DNA from: Timburyella sp030842085
GTDB lineage: Bacteria > Bacillota > Clostridia > Oscillospirales > Acutalibacteraceae
Direction: 5' to 3'
Length of the DNA stretch: 25,747 bases
Assembly: GCA_030842085.1 (NCBI GenBank)
Contig: JAUUSE010000023.1
Span: 1 to 25,747 of the forward strand
Shown here: positions 1 through 7,921 of the stretch, piece by piece
Numbering within the stretch: position 1 is the first letter of the stretch
Layout: every line of letters begins with the position of its first letter
Position numbers and translations under genes: made by a program
The notes under the pieces: generated by a model
Told to the model about the DNA's origin: nothing
Databases searched by the model: none
What the model saw: the letters and a program-made list of their open reading frames with translations, nothing else

Positions 1-55
1 GAGCAGCGGTCTCCAAAACCGCGTGCCGAGGGTTCAAGTCCTTCTGCCCCTGCCA
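1..55 (+). tRNA. tRNA-Trp (CCA), 5' end outside the window
   Basis: This is the 3' three quarters of a tRNA. The anticodon stem is 6-10 paired with 18-22, and the loop at 11-17 has anticodon CCA at 13-15, which decodes UGG (Trp). The T stem is 28-32 paired with 40-44 around a TTCAAGT loop. The 3' acceptor strand is 45-51, followed by discriminator G52 and an encoded CCA at 53-55. The 5' acceptor strand and D arm lie before the window. It is followed at once by a strong terminator and then by an integrase gene, so this tRNA 3' end is the likely attachment site of an integrative element. Confidence 0.93.
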
Positions 56-58
56 GTG

Positions 59-106
59 AAAAAGACACGGAAAGCCTTGATTTACCAAGGTTTTTCGTGT
101 CTTTTT
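59..106 (+). terminator. Intrinsic terminator of the tRNA-Trp gene
   Basis: Bases 59-79 pair with 86-106 in a 21-bp hairpin around a 6-base loop. The outer part pairs an A-run with a T-run, and the inner part is CCTTG/CAAGG. Two G·T wobbles work only in the plus-strand RNA, so the hairpin serves plus-strand transcription. It lies three bases past the tRNA CCA end. Confidence 0.85.
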
Positions 107-178
107 CGTTTGCTGAAAAGAGGTTGTCGGCGATGCGGTTTCCCCCTTTTATCCCCCGATACACCTCCTTTATCCCGA

Positions 179-202
179 AAAAGGCTGTCAAAAAGGCTGT
201 CA
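179..202 (+). repeat. Tandem 12-bp direct repeat upstream of the integrase
   Basis: The unit AAAAGGCTGTCA occurs twice back to back, at 179-190 and 191-202, between the tRNA and the integrase start. Short direct repeats beside an attachment site are typical of arm-type binding sites for the N-terminal domain of Tn916-like integrases, or of excisionase sites. That role is inferred from position. The repeat itself is exact. Confidence 0.6.
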
Positions 203-272
203 GAATTTCAGACGTCCAGTCTTCTCAGGAAAAGTCATACTACCTTTGAAATCGAGTGAAAGGAGTAGACTT

Positions 273-1307
273 ATGCCTGCAACCAATGAAACCAAAACCC
301 GCCGGGATAACGGCGAGAGTACTGCGCCCAAGCAGCGAAAAGACGGCCGGTGGTTCCGGCAGATCACTGTGGAGGGAAAAAAGAAGTTTATTTACGGAAA
401 GGCCAAGGCGGAGGTCAACCAAAAATTCCAGGAATTCAAGAAGATGCTGGAAAGCGGAACCTACCGGGAAATTCAAAAACAGACCGTTGAGGAGTATATG
501 CTGAACTGGCTGACCACCTACAAGCGAATCGAACTCAAGCCCAAATCCTATGACACGCTGGAAAGCACCATTCATCATCAGATTATCCCCTATTTCAAAG
601 GAATGCAGTTCTTTACGCTGACTCATGACGACATTCAAAAATTCATCAATAAGCTGGACGGTGATGGTTACTCTTACTCCCAGATTAAAAAGGCGTATTT
701 AGCTCTGAACGCCTGTTTCAAGTTTGCTATGGTCAAAGATCAGATCGTCAAAAATCCCTGCTTTGAAATCCGGCTGCCGAAGAAAGCGGAAAAAGGGATT
801 AAAACGATAGACGTGTTGACGAAAGAACAGATGCGGGTGTATTGCCAGTTTGCCACAGAAAAGTACGGTAACGGGAAACCGGTGTATCGTCTTGGAAACG
901 GATTGGTTCTCATCCTATTCACCGGCCTGCGGTTAGGCGAGGCACTAGGACTGCGATGGGAAGATATTGATTTTGAAAAACAAAGTCTAAACGTGGAGCG
1001 TACACTGGAATATGTCAAGAATCGAAACCTTGTTCCGGGAGGGCCGCGATATTGCTTTGTGGAGGGCAGCACCAAAACCACCTCCGGAGACCGCACCATT
1101 CCTCTCAACCAGACGGCGCTTCAGGCACTTCGGGAATTACAGAAAATCAACGGACAGTTTTCATTGGTGTTTGCAAATGCAACAGGGAAACCGATCAATC
1201 CGCGCAACCTGAACCGGGCACACGATTGTATTCTAGAACGGGCCGGAATCCCCCATATATACCATTTATCTGCTCGGCGGCAATTACACCGAAAGGTCTG
1301 CATTTGA
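273..1307 (+). pseudogene. Tyrosine recombinase/integrase, C-terminally truncated
   Basis: This is a site-specific tyrosine recombinase of the Tn916/phage integrase type. ATG 273 is chosen because AAAGGAG sits at 259-265; a TTG at 246 has no such site. From ATG 273 the protein has an AP2-like arm-binding region (about residues 14-60), a SAM-like core-binding domain (about 70-165) and the start of the catalytic domain. That part includes the first catalytic Arg in TGLRLGEALGLRW (R220) and the Lys of the beta hairpin near residue 268. After AGIPH (about residue 328) the reading frame runs into unrelated sequence and stops at 1305-1307. The expected H-x-L-R-H box and the tyrosine nucleophile are therefore missing, so it should be inactive. 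The family is normally about 380-410 residues, and about 60-70 are lost here. The lost end coincides with the start of histidine kinase sequence. It lies just past a tRNA-Trp gene, the usual place for such an integrase. Confidence 0.85.
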
Positions 1308-1326
1308 TTTAAAAACAGCGTTTGTC

Positions 1327-2283
1327 ATGTCAGCTATTTTTATAGTGTTTGCAGTTTTTTTGTCCATACTGATTACAAATCGATTTTTAACAAAATTTGT
1401 TTTTAAAAAGATAGAAAAGCCGCTGGATATATTGTCCGGCGGTGTGCATGAGATTAGGGACGGTAATCTCGATTATCGAATTAAATATACGGGAGACGAT
1501 GAATTTGCTCATGTTTGCTCGGACTTTAACGAAATGGCCGTCCGTCTGAAGCAGTCTGTAGAATTGACACAAAAGCAGGAGAAAAGCCGAAAAGAGCTGA
1601 TTGCCGGAATTTCTCACGATATTCGCTCTCCGCTAACATCGATTCAGGCCTATGTGGAGGGATTGTTGGATGGCGTAGCAAAGACACCGGCTGTGCAGCG
1701 GCGATATCTGGAAACCATTAAAGCAAAAGCTGAAAATTTAGCTCACATTGTCTCACAGCTTTTTCTCTTTTCTCAAATGGAATTGGGCGAATATCCTGAA
1801 AATCCTTCTCTGATTCGTTTAGATAAAGTCATTTCGGAAATTGTATCATCGGAAGATTATAAAAAGAGCGGGCTTGATATCAGCATGGAGTTAATTCCCG
1901 CGGAAATTTACGCTGACCCCATACAAATCCGCCGTATTATAACAAACATTTTGGAAAACAGCCTAAAATATAAAAATAAGGAAAAAGGAATGGCGTGGAT
2001 TAGGCTTGAGCAGACAGAATGCGGTTTACGGCTTACCTTTTTGGACGACGGCCCCGGTGTGCCGGAAGAATCACTTCCGCATTTATTCGAGGTATTTTAC
2101 CGCAGCGACCCTTCAAGGCAACATCCTGATAAGGGCAGCGGGCTGGGGCTTGCGATTGTTGCCAACGCCATCCGCCGTATGGGCGGTACCGCACAGGCTT
2201 TTTGCGGCACACCGCATGGACTCGGTATCCGCATCGATTTACCCATAAAAGGAGAGAATCATGGCAAAAATTCTGATTGTTGA
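1327..2283 (+). CDS. Two-component sensor histidine kinase, N-terminally truncated
   Basis: The protein has one membrane segment (about residues 2-18), a HAMP linker (about 20-75) and a HisKA domain with phospho-acceptor H97 in AGISHDIRSPL. A HATPase domain follows, with an N box (NILENS), a G1 box (DDGPGVP) and a G2 box (GSGLGLAIV). A family member would normally have a first membrane helix and an extracytoplasmic sensor before this. Here the same frame is open only from 1237. Codons from about 1258 to 1326 read like the end of a sensor domain (IYLLGGNYTERSAFDL), and upstream of that is integrase sequence. The gene has therefore lost its 5' part and promoter at the junction. No ribosome site precedes ATG 1327; any translation may depend on coupling to the integrase stop 20 bases upstream. 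Its last 23 bases overlap the response regulator. Confidence 0.85.
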   Translation: MSAIFIVFAVFLSILITNRFLTKFVFKKIEKPLDILSGGVHEIRDGNLDYRIKYTGDDEFAHVCSDFNEMAVRLKQSVELTQKQEKSRKELIAGISHDIRSPLTSIQAYVEGLLDGVAKTPAVQRRYLETIKAKAENLAHIVSQLFLFSQMELGEYPENPSLIRLDKVISEIVSSEDYKKSGLDISMELIPAEIYADPIQIRRIITNILENSLKYKNKEKGMAWIRLEQTECGLRLTFLDDGPGVPEESLPHLFEVFYRSDPSRQHPDKGSGLGLAIVANAIRRMGGTAQAFCGTPHGLGIRIDLPIKGENHGKNSDC

Positions 2284-2947
2284 AGATGATGAGGCAATCG
2301 CCGCTATTGAGCGGGATTATCTGGAACTTGACAATTTCGAAGTAGAAATTGCACTGGATGGCATCGTCGGATTAAATCGCGGGCTTAGTGGAGATTTTGA
2401 TTTGATTCTACTGGATTTAATGCTGCCTGGTATTGACGGCTTTTCTATATGCCGTAAATTGCGGGAAAAACTGAATATTCCAATTTTACTGGTTACAGCA
2501 AGGCAGGAGGATATTGACAAAATACGCGGTTTGGGGCTGGGAGCCGACGATTATATTGAAAAGCCATTTTCTCCAAGTGTTCTCGTGGCACGGGTAAAAG
2601 CAAATTTGGCGCAGTATCAACGCATTTTAGGTGTAAAAAAAGGCCCGTCTGAAATTGCTCTCGGAGCCATTCGTTTGAATACTGGAACACATCGCGTCTA
2701 TGTGAATGACCGAGAGGTTGAGCTGAAAAACAAAGAGTACGAACTGCTTCTTTTCCTGATGCTTAATGTAGATATGGTATTTGACAGAGAAACTCTTTAT
2801 GAAAAGGTTTGGGGAATGGATGCCATGGGCGATAATGCAACAGTGGCCGTACACATCAACCGTCTGCGCGACAAGCTGGAAGAAGATCCTGCAAGGCCCC
2901 GTTACATTGAAACTGTTTGGGGAGCAGGGTACCGTTTCAGGGGGTAA
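2261..2947 (+). CDS. OmpR/PhoB-family response regulator
   Basis: This is a DNA-binding response regulator of 228 residues, the usual length. The receiver domain (residues 1-115) shows the acidic pair D9/D10, the phospho-acceptor D52 in LLDLMLPGIDG, the Thr of LLVTA and K101 in IEKPFSP. The C-terminal winged helix (about 130-228) has the family pattern around ELLLFL, WGMD and HINRLRDKLE, and ends in RYIETVWGAGYRFRG. A GGAGAG ribosome site precedes ATG 2261. The start overlaps the kinase, so the two form a cognate pair. Its targets cannot be read directly; the downstream envelope genes are the obvious candidates. Confidence 0.95.
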   Translation: MAKILIVEDDEAIAAIERDYLELDNFEVEIALDGIVGLNRGLSGDFDLILLDLMLPGIDGFSICRKLREKLNIPILLVTARQEDIDKIRGLGLGADDYIEKPFSPSVLVARVKANLAQYQRILGVKKGPSEIALGAIRLNTGTHRVYVNDREVELKNKEYELLLFLMLNVDMVFDRETLYEKVWGMDAMGDNATVAVHINRLRDKLEEDPARPRYIETVWGAGYRFRG

Positions 2948-2954
2948 AATATAA

Positions 2955-3821
2955 ATGTGGATTCTCTTTGCATTTGCATCTGCCTTTTTTGCGGGAATCA
3001 CTGCTATACTTGCAAAATGCGGCATTAGAAAAACCGATTCTACTGTGGCAACGGCTATTAGGACGATTATTGTACTAGCTTTTTCATGTGTTATGGTGCT
3101 TGTCGCCGGCTCGTGGGGGCAAATTGTATCCATTGGTGGAAAAACATGGCTGTTTTTAATTCTGTCTGGCCTTGCCACTGGAGCGTCTTGGCTCTGTTAT
3201 TTTAAGGCTTTGCAACTTGGAGACGTTAATAAGGTAGTCCCCATTGATAAATCCAGCGTAATTCTCACTATGCTGCTGGCCTTTATCTTCTTACATGAAA
3301 AGGTCGGCCTGTTTGGAATAGCCGGGATTATACTGATTGCTGCCGGAACTTTTCTGATGATTGAAAAAAAGGATATGACAGCTCAAAAACATGGTCAAAA
3401 AAAGAGATGGCTGCTCTATGCGGTGGGTTCTGCCGTTTTTGCCAGCCTTACATCTATTCTCGGAAAAATTGGAATTTCCGGCGTAGAATCAAATCTTGGT
3501 ACTGCGATTCGCACCGCGGTTGTATTGCTCATGGCGTGGCTAATGGTATTGATTACTGGAAAGTCACACACTCTCAAAGAGATTTCTAAAAAGGAGCTGT
3601 TGTTTATCTGCCTTTCCGGCGTTGCCACAGGCGCTTCTTGGCTTTGCTATTATAAGGCGCTTCAAGATGGTCCGGCAAGCGTAGTTGTTCCCATTGATAA
3701 ACTCAGCATACTTGTAACAGTTGCATTTTCATATTTTGTTTTCCGGGAACGGCTGTCGAAAAAGTCAGGTATAGGACTTGTTTTAATTGTCGCCGGCACA
3801 TTGTCTATGCTTATTCAATAA
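2955..3821 (+). CDS. EamA-family (DMT superfamily) transporter
   Basis: This is a membrane protein of 288 residues with ten hydrophobic segments in two homologous halves (about 1-135 and 150-288), the classic two-EamA layout. The halves still look alike: each carries a GLATGASWLCY or GVATGASWLCY stretch and a later VVPIDK motif before a helix. The substrate is unknown, since the family exports metabolites, amino acids or lipid-linked sugars. The gene begins seven bases after the response regulator stop, with an AGGGGG ribosome site across the end of that gene. It is very likely cotranscribed with the two-component pair and followed by a terminator. Confidence 0.9.
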   Translation: MWILFAFASAFFAGITAILAKCGIRKTDSTVATAIRTIIVLAFSCVMVLVAGSWGQIVSIGGKTWLFLILSGLATGASWLCYFKALQLGDVNKVVPIDKSSVILTMLLAFIFLHEKVGLFGIAGIILIAAGTFLMIEKKDMTAQKHGQKKRWLLYAVGSAVFASLTSILGKIGISGVESNLGTAIRTAVVLLMAWLMVLITGKSHTLKEISKKELLFICLSGVATGASWLCYYKALQDGPASVVVPIDKLSILVTVAFSYFVFRERLSKKSGIGLVLIVAGTLSMLIQ

Positions 3822-3847
3822 TAAATTTTTATTATTATAAAAAAATT

Positions 3848-3897
3848 AAACCGTATGCTAATGCGATTTTATGTTGCCAGTGCATACGGTTTTTTAT
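3848..3897 (+). terminator. Intrinsic terminator after the EamA gene
   Basis: AAACCGTATGC at 3848-3858 pairs with GCATACGGTTT at 3882-3892, and a T-rich tail runs on to about 3897. It ends the kinase-regulator-EamA unit. It also means the first in-frame ATG available to the next gene (3855) lies inside a terminator and cannot be its real start. Confidence 0.85.
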
Positions 3898-3981
3898 TTA
3901 TTTTATCTTCTGTTTATCTTTCGGTTAACTGCACTTTAAATCACAGCAGTATGCTTATTTTAAAAGGGAGGCATGGCTATT

Positions 3982-4517
3982 ATGAATATAGATTTTTTAT
4001 TTTAGATTGGATTCAGTCTCATTTGCGCTGCGGACTTTTGGATATAGTCATTCCAATTATAACAAGCTTAGGCAATGGAGGCGCAATATGGATTTTATGT
4101 TCTATAACACTACTTATATTTCCTAAAACGCGCCGGGCAGGTGCAAGCATTCTCGTCGCACTTATTTTAGAAACTTTGTGCTGCAATTTGTTTTTAAAGC
4201 CTTTCGTGGCAAGAGCAAGACCTTGTGATGTGAACACGGCAGTAAATCTGCTGATAGCAAGGCCAACGGATTTTTCTTTTCCATCTGGGCACACAGGCTC
4301 GGCCTTTGCTGCAACAGCTGCCCTGTATTTTGAAAAAAGCCGTTTGTGGATTCCCGCCGTTGTTTTATCCACCTTGATTGCTTTTTCGAGATTATATCTA
4401 TATGTACATTATCCGTCTGATGTTTTTGCCGGTATGATGATTGGAATTATGTCTGGATGGGTTGGAAACTCGATTACACAATTAATGAAAAGACAATTTT
4501 ATAAAAGAAAGGTATAA
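3982..4517 (+). CDS. PAP2-family membrane phosphatase, apparent frameshift near its start
   Basis: This is a membrane lipid phosphatase of the PAP2 type, likely acting on undecaprenyl pyrophosphate or a related lipid. All three active-site motifs are present in one frame: KPFVARARP, FPSGH and SRLYLYVHYPSD, with hydrophobic helices between them. The start is the problem. The only well placed ribosome site, GGGAGG at 3966-3971, fits ATG 3982 (or 3973). That frame reads MNIDFLF and then stops at 4003-4005. Adding one T to the T6 tract at 3993-3998 would give MNIDFFILDWIQSH, a normal PAP2 N-terminus continuing into the motif frame. Without it, the motif frame can only start at ATG 3951 (no ribosome site) or ATG 3855 (inside a terminator). 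This is either a real frameshift, a slippery tract or a base-calling error. A DedA gene follows 25 bases downstream. Confidence 0.8.
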
Positions 4518-4542
4518 ATTTAAACTGAAAGGAGTCTTTGAA

Positions 4543-5166
4543 ATGCAGGAGTGGATGCTTTCATTCATTAATCAATTTGGATATTTGGGAATTTTTCTTC
4601 TGATTTTTATTGAAAATGTTTTTCCGCCAATTCCCTCAGAAGCAATTCTTTTATTCGGAGGCGCCCTGACCGTTACAGCTGCATTAAATATTCCGGGGAC
4701 AATTTTGGCTGCTACGGCCGGCTCTTTATTAGGCGCCGTGGTACTGTATGCATTAGGCAGAATTTTTCAGGCGGAACGGCTGAAAAAGCTATTTTCCGGC
4801 AAATTTGGAAAAATTACGCATCTTCGCCCTGAGCATGTCGAAAAAGCAGAGCGATGGTTTAAAAAGTATCAAGGAAAAGCTGTGTTGATTTGTCGCTGCA
4901 TTCCCTTGGTAAGAAGCTTAATATCGGTACCTGCAGGATTTGCTAAAATGTCATTGCTCCGCTTTTTACTTCTAACTATGCTGGGCAGCGCTGTATGGAA
5001 TACGGTGTTGGTCTGTATTGGTGCCGGGCTCGGAACCGCATGGGAAAAAGCTATGCCTTACTTCGATAATTATACCTATATTGTTGTAGCCGTTTTAGGA
5101 ATTGTGGTACTGGTAGGCAGTATTTTTTACCTTTGGCGCAAGCACAAAAGACAAAGCAGGTCATAA
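4543..5166 (+). CDS. DedA-family (VTT domain) membrane protein
   Basis: This protein has 207 residues, as usual for the family. It shows the re-entrant motif near the N-terminus (IENVFPPIPSE), a glycine-rich helix (AATAGSLLGAVVLYALGR), the conserved CRCIPLVRSLISVPAG block and a final helix before a basic tail. DedA proteins have been shown in other Gram-positive bacteria to return undecaprenyl phosphate across the membrane; others act in membrane homeostasis. GAAAGGAG precedes ATG 4543. Its position after a PAP2 phosphatase supports a lipid-carrier recycling role, which is inferred from family and context. Confidence 0.92.
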   Translation: MQEWMLSFINQFGYLGIFLLIFIENVFPPIPSEAILLFGGALTVTAALNIPGTILAATAGSLLGAVVLYALGRIFQAERLKKLFSGKFGKITHLRPEHVEKAERWFKKYQGKAVLICRCIPLVRSLISVPAGFAKMSLLRFLLLTMLGSAVWNTVLVCIGAGLGTAWEKAMPYFDNYTYIVVAVLGIVVLVGSIFYLWRKHKRQSRS

Positions 5167-5240
5167 AAACTTATTATTTATTTTTAAGTGTGTTCGCAAT
5201 TACAAAGGCATATGCCTAAATTTCAAAATTTAGTCATAAA

Positions 5241-5285
5241 AAACAGGCTGGGCGGAAAGACATCTTTTTTCTGCTCAGCCTGTTT
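5241..5285 (+). terminator. Intrinsic terminator after the dedA gene
   Basis: AAACAGGCTG at 5241-5250 pairs with CAGCCTGTTT at 5276-5285. The inner part continues as GGCGGAAA with TTTCTGCT. The G·T pairs form only in plus-strand RNA, in agreement with the direction of the upstream genes. The hairpin closes the PAP2-dedA unit. Confidence 0.8.
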
Positions 5286-5479
5286 AATTCGCTTTTGTAA
5301 ACTCTTCAATCAGATTTTAATCTGTTGTGCTTATTTTCTCTCATAATTTCCTGTGATGCCGATGGTATTATTGATAGATAGCGCTATAACCGCACGTCAA
5401 TGGCTATTATAATATTCAAAGATAAGCCATCGCTTTATCCAGACCATCTCATGATATATGCTCACGTCAGAACAGACTA

Positions 5480-5821
5480 TCAGTTACACACACAATCAGA
5501 AAGATTTCCGTTTTTTTGGGCCTGCTTATCCGACAGCGCCAATTCTTCCGTTACACGAACGCCAATGGGATTTGGATTGTCTTTAAATTTTACAAACTCA
5601 ATTCTTTGCTGTAAAATCTCTTCTCTACTATCCATACCATTGACTTTGACCGTATAACAAATTTCCTCCCAGTCAGCCTTAATAATCATGTTCTCAAAAG
5701 CTCCCCCGTACATAGTGTAGTTCTCAATAGCTTACCTATCATATTTTTCTTCTGCTCCATTATCCGCCGATGACTCTAAATTGTAATGCGCCTCCGGTCC
5801 ATACGGACCTTGCCTCCTCAT
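5480..5821 (-). pseudogene. Unrecognised small gene split by an in-frame stop codon
   Basis: I do not recognise this protein. On the minus strand ATG 5821 has a strong AGGAGG site and encodes 29 residues, MRRQGPYGPEAHYNLESSAD onward, to a TAA at 5732-5734. The same frame stays open after the stop (AIENYT) into ATG 5713 and continues to 5480, with sequence that looks like ordinary soluble protein (EEICYTVKVNGMDSREE, ending near KNGNLSD). ATG 5713 has no ribosome site of its own. The simplest reading is one gene of about 113 codons with one nonsense mutation, perhaps a relic of a mobile element. Two separate small genes are also possible. The stretch 5286-5479 before it holds nothing I can support. 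Confidence 0.4.
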
Positions 5822-5903
5822 ACTTATCTTTTCCTCCTCGTCCCCAGCTCTTGCATCCTATACCTTGTCATTATATTAATCGTTTCTATGCGCTCTTAAA
5901 CAA

Positions 5904-5937
5904 ATACGGCAACCGGGTGTTCTTCCGGTCGCCATAT
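5904..5937 (-). terminator. Terminator hairpin after the glcG-like gene
   Basis: Bases 5904-5916 pair with 5925-5937 around an 8-base loop. The core is ACCGG/CCGGT and GGC/GCC. Two positions are A·C mismatches on the plus strand but G·U wobbles in minus-strand RNA, so the stem is continuous only for minus-strand transcription. On that strand it is followed by GTATTTGTTT. It lies 66 bases past the GlcG-like stop codon. Confidence 0.65.
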
Positions 5938-6002
5938 TGTAGTTTCGAATATACTATTTGCATCTTCTATTGATGTTATATACTATAGAAATTTTTTAAA
6001 TA

Positions 6003-6413
6003 TCAGCAGGTTAGCTTTTCAAATACTGATACTACATATTCTGCAATTTTACAATCCTGCTCCTCTGTCCCACCGCCGACACCAATTCCACCTGCAATCT
6101 TCCCATTTACAAACAGGGGATACCCGCCGGCTACAAGTGTAATTTTTGAATCGTTTGTCTGAATTGACATAAGTGAAGCTCCCTCAGCGGCAGCAGCTGC
6201 AACATCTTTTGTTTTACATTGTGTCACAGCCGCCGTATATGCTTTTCCAGGAACAAGAGTAATGCTCAGCACAAGCGCCTCGCCATATCTGCGATATACC
6301 CTTGGCAAACCGTTTTCATCACTGATTGCAAAACTAATATCGATACCGATTTCTCTGCTTTTTTCTTTTGCAGCGGCACACAGCTTATCACATAGTTCAT
6401 CCGTTAAAATCAT
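6003..6413 (-). CDS. GlcG/HbpS-like (PduO-type) heme-binding-domain protein
   Basis: This is a soluble protein of 136 residues matching the GlcG/HbpS fold (DUF336). The ALVLSITLVPGKAYTAA block, the SKITLVAGGYPLFVNGKIAG stretch and the glycine-rich GGIGVGGG hairpin near the C-terminus are typical, and the length is normal. Members bind heme, cobalamin or small ligands, and many have no defined role. A GGAGG site eight bases before ATG 6413 fixes the start, and a TATAAT-like box lies in the 111-base gap upstream. The gene sits directly downstream of, and in line with, an AraC regulator gene, which may control it. No metabolic enzyme lies beside it to suggest a substrate. Confidence 0.85.
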   Translation of the reverse strand: MILTDELCDKLCAAAKEKSREIGIDISFAISDENGLPRVYRRYGEALVLSITLVPGKAYTAAVTQCKTKDVAAAAAEGASLMSIQTNDSKITLVAGGYPLFVNGKIAGGIGVGGGTEEQDCKIAEYVVSVFEKLTC

Positions 6414-6524
6414 TTTGAAAACCTCCGCACTTATAAATTGACGCTAGAAAAATTTTTCCTGCATTAATTTAATTATAGCAAGTGTGCCGCTTATTTTTCT
6501 TGCCCGTTTCTCTAAAAAATTTGC

Positions 6525-7424
6525 TTATTCTTTAAAGCGCCTTTTAAGCCTTAAAATATCTTGTTTCGGAGCTGTACCAAACATTTTTTGGTAATCTCTG
6601 GTAAACTGTGAAAGGCTTTCATATCCTACATTGGCAGATGCTTCGGTTACATTTTTGCTTTCATCTAACATCAGCCTCCTTGCTTCTGTAAGCCGCAATC
6701 GCTTTTGGCACTGAAGCGGTCCCATTCCTACGGCGTTTTTGAATTTCTTATGAAATAGAGAAACGCTCATATTACGCTGCTCAGCCAATTCTTCTACTGT
6801 AAATGAATTACGAAAATTCTCTTTTATCCAGCTATTCGCTTCATAAATTTCGTCGGCCTGCCCAATATTTACAATGCTTTGAAGAAACTGTCTGCCGCAT
6901 GAGCCGCAGAGAAGATAGTAAATTATCTCCTGAGTGATATTTTTTATCAAAAATTCAGACATGAGTGTTTGCCGCATAACAGGGAAAAATCTGTAAGCTG
7001 ATTTAATGACCATATCATCTGCCTCAGACATTGACTGTTCTTTTAAACTTTCATTTATAATTTTATTTGTCATGTCGTTATCAAGGCCTAAAACCGACGT
7101 TATTACATCATTCACTGTAAACTCAATAGAAATCGCCAAGAAGTCATTATGCTTAGAAAAGCTCAAAACTGTGCCGTACATAGGAGTATCAATTTTTGAA
7201 ACAGAATATTGCTCTGCAACATAATCCATAATTCCAGAAGGCGTATATAACCTCAGCATACCGTCAAGTATTATATAAAGATATGGATTGTCAGTCTGCG
7301 GCATTTGAATTTTGTCGCTCGTAAAACGCCATGCCGTTACAAAAGGAGTCCACGTTTTATTGTGTCCGAGATGGGTACAAAGACTACGTACTTCATGCTG
7401 CAATTTTTCGATAATATTAGTCAT
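6525..7424 (-). CDS. AraC-family transcriptional regulator (AraC_N type)
   Basis: This is a regulator of 299 residues from the preferred start ATG 7424, which has GGTGAG four bases upstream. A longer frame from 7508 would add 28 residues of poor quality. The N-terminal half matches the AraC_N ligand-binding domain seen in YqhC-like regulators (W-T-P-F, PYLYIILDGMLRLYTPSG, DTPMYGTVL). The C-terminal 100 residues hold two helix-turn-helix motifs: FTVEELAEQRNMSVSLFHKKF, then VTEASANVGYESLSQFTRDYQKMFG. It is transcribed toward the GlcG-like gene. The ligand is unknown; YqhC itself responds to aldehydes, but nothing here shows that. Confidence 0.9.
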   Translation of the reverse strand: MTNIIEKLQHEVRSLCTHLGHNKTWTPFVTAWRFTSDKIQMPQTDNPYLYIILDGMLRLYTPSGIMDYVAEQYSVSKIDTPMYGTVLSFSKHNDFLAISIEFTVNDVITSVLGLDNDMTNKIINESLKEQSMSEADDMVIKSAYRFFPVMRQTLMSEFLIKNITQEIIYYLLCGSCGRQFLQSIVNIGQADEIYEANSWIKENFRNSFTVEELAEQRNMSVSLFHKKFKNAVGMGPLQCQKRLRLTEARRLMLDESKNVTEASANVGYESLSQFTRDYQKMFGTAPKQDILRLKRRFKE

Positions 7425-7886
7425 AATACTCACCACATAATTTATGATTGTCCTTTTATTATATACTATCCTCTGCGCTTTTTCTACAGTATCTATGTTT
7501 TCTGTCATTACTCTGCTAGTAGGTTTTAAACGACTTTATTTATATCCTTAACAGAATAAGAGTTCAAAAAAACCTGCATAATGGTGCCGCTCCAGAATTG
7601 ACTTTATATGCGCATTGTGGTCAAATCGTATTTTTTGTAAAAACATCCTATTTCACCGGCTTTGAGAGTACTCACTCAAACGTGATGTATAAAATTTCTA
7701 TCAGCCGTTTGCGCTTATACCGTCCCGCATTAAAAATATATTTTTAGAGTATACAGCAATAAAAAGACCATAATATTTTTATGTATTAAGCGTAAAAAAT
7801 ACTGCTTTTATTCAGAATGTTGACTGCACAATAAAAGACTCTGTTTGTCTATTGTAAAATTCTGTTTATATTTTCGCAAAGAGCTA
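7425..7886. other. AT-rich intergenic stretch, no gene seen
   Basis: This is the region between the AraC gene and the promoter of the cation operon. Short open frames exist, but none has a ribosome site or a protein-like composition. It should contain the AraC promoter on the minus strand, but I see no convincing -35/-10 pair. Confidence 0.5.
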
Positions 7887-7915
7887 TTGACTTCTTATTA
7901 CGTGTATCTTATACT
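7887..7915 (+). promoter_or_regulatory. Sigma-A-type promoter of the cation ATPase operon
   Basis: TTGACT at 7887-7892 and TATACT at 7910-7915 are separated by exactly 17 bases. Each differs from the housekeeping consensus at one position. Transcription should start near 7922, giving a leader of about 320 bases before the ATPase start codon. Confidence 0.75.
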
Positions 7916-7921
7916 ATATGT

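Noticed and set aside
3855..3981. N-terminal extension of the PAP2 frame from ATG 3855
   Set aside because: The ATG lies inside the stem of an intrinsic terminator, has no ribosome site, and the extra residues do not look like a PAP2 N-terminus.
5400..5657. Plus-strand open frame of 85 codons
   Set aside because: It is antisense to the better supported minus-strand unknown gene and lacks a ribosome site.
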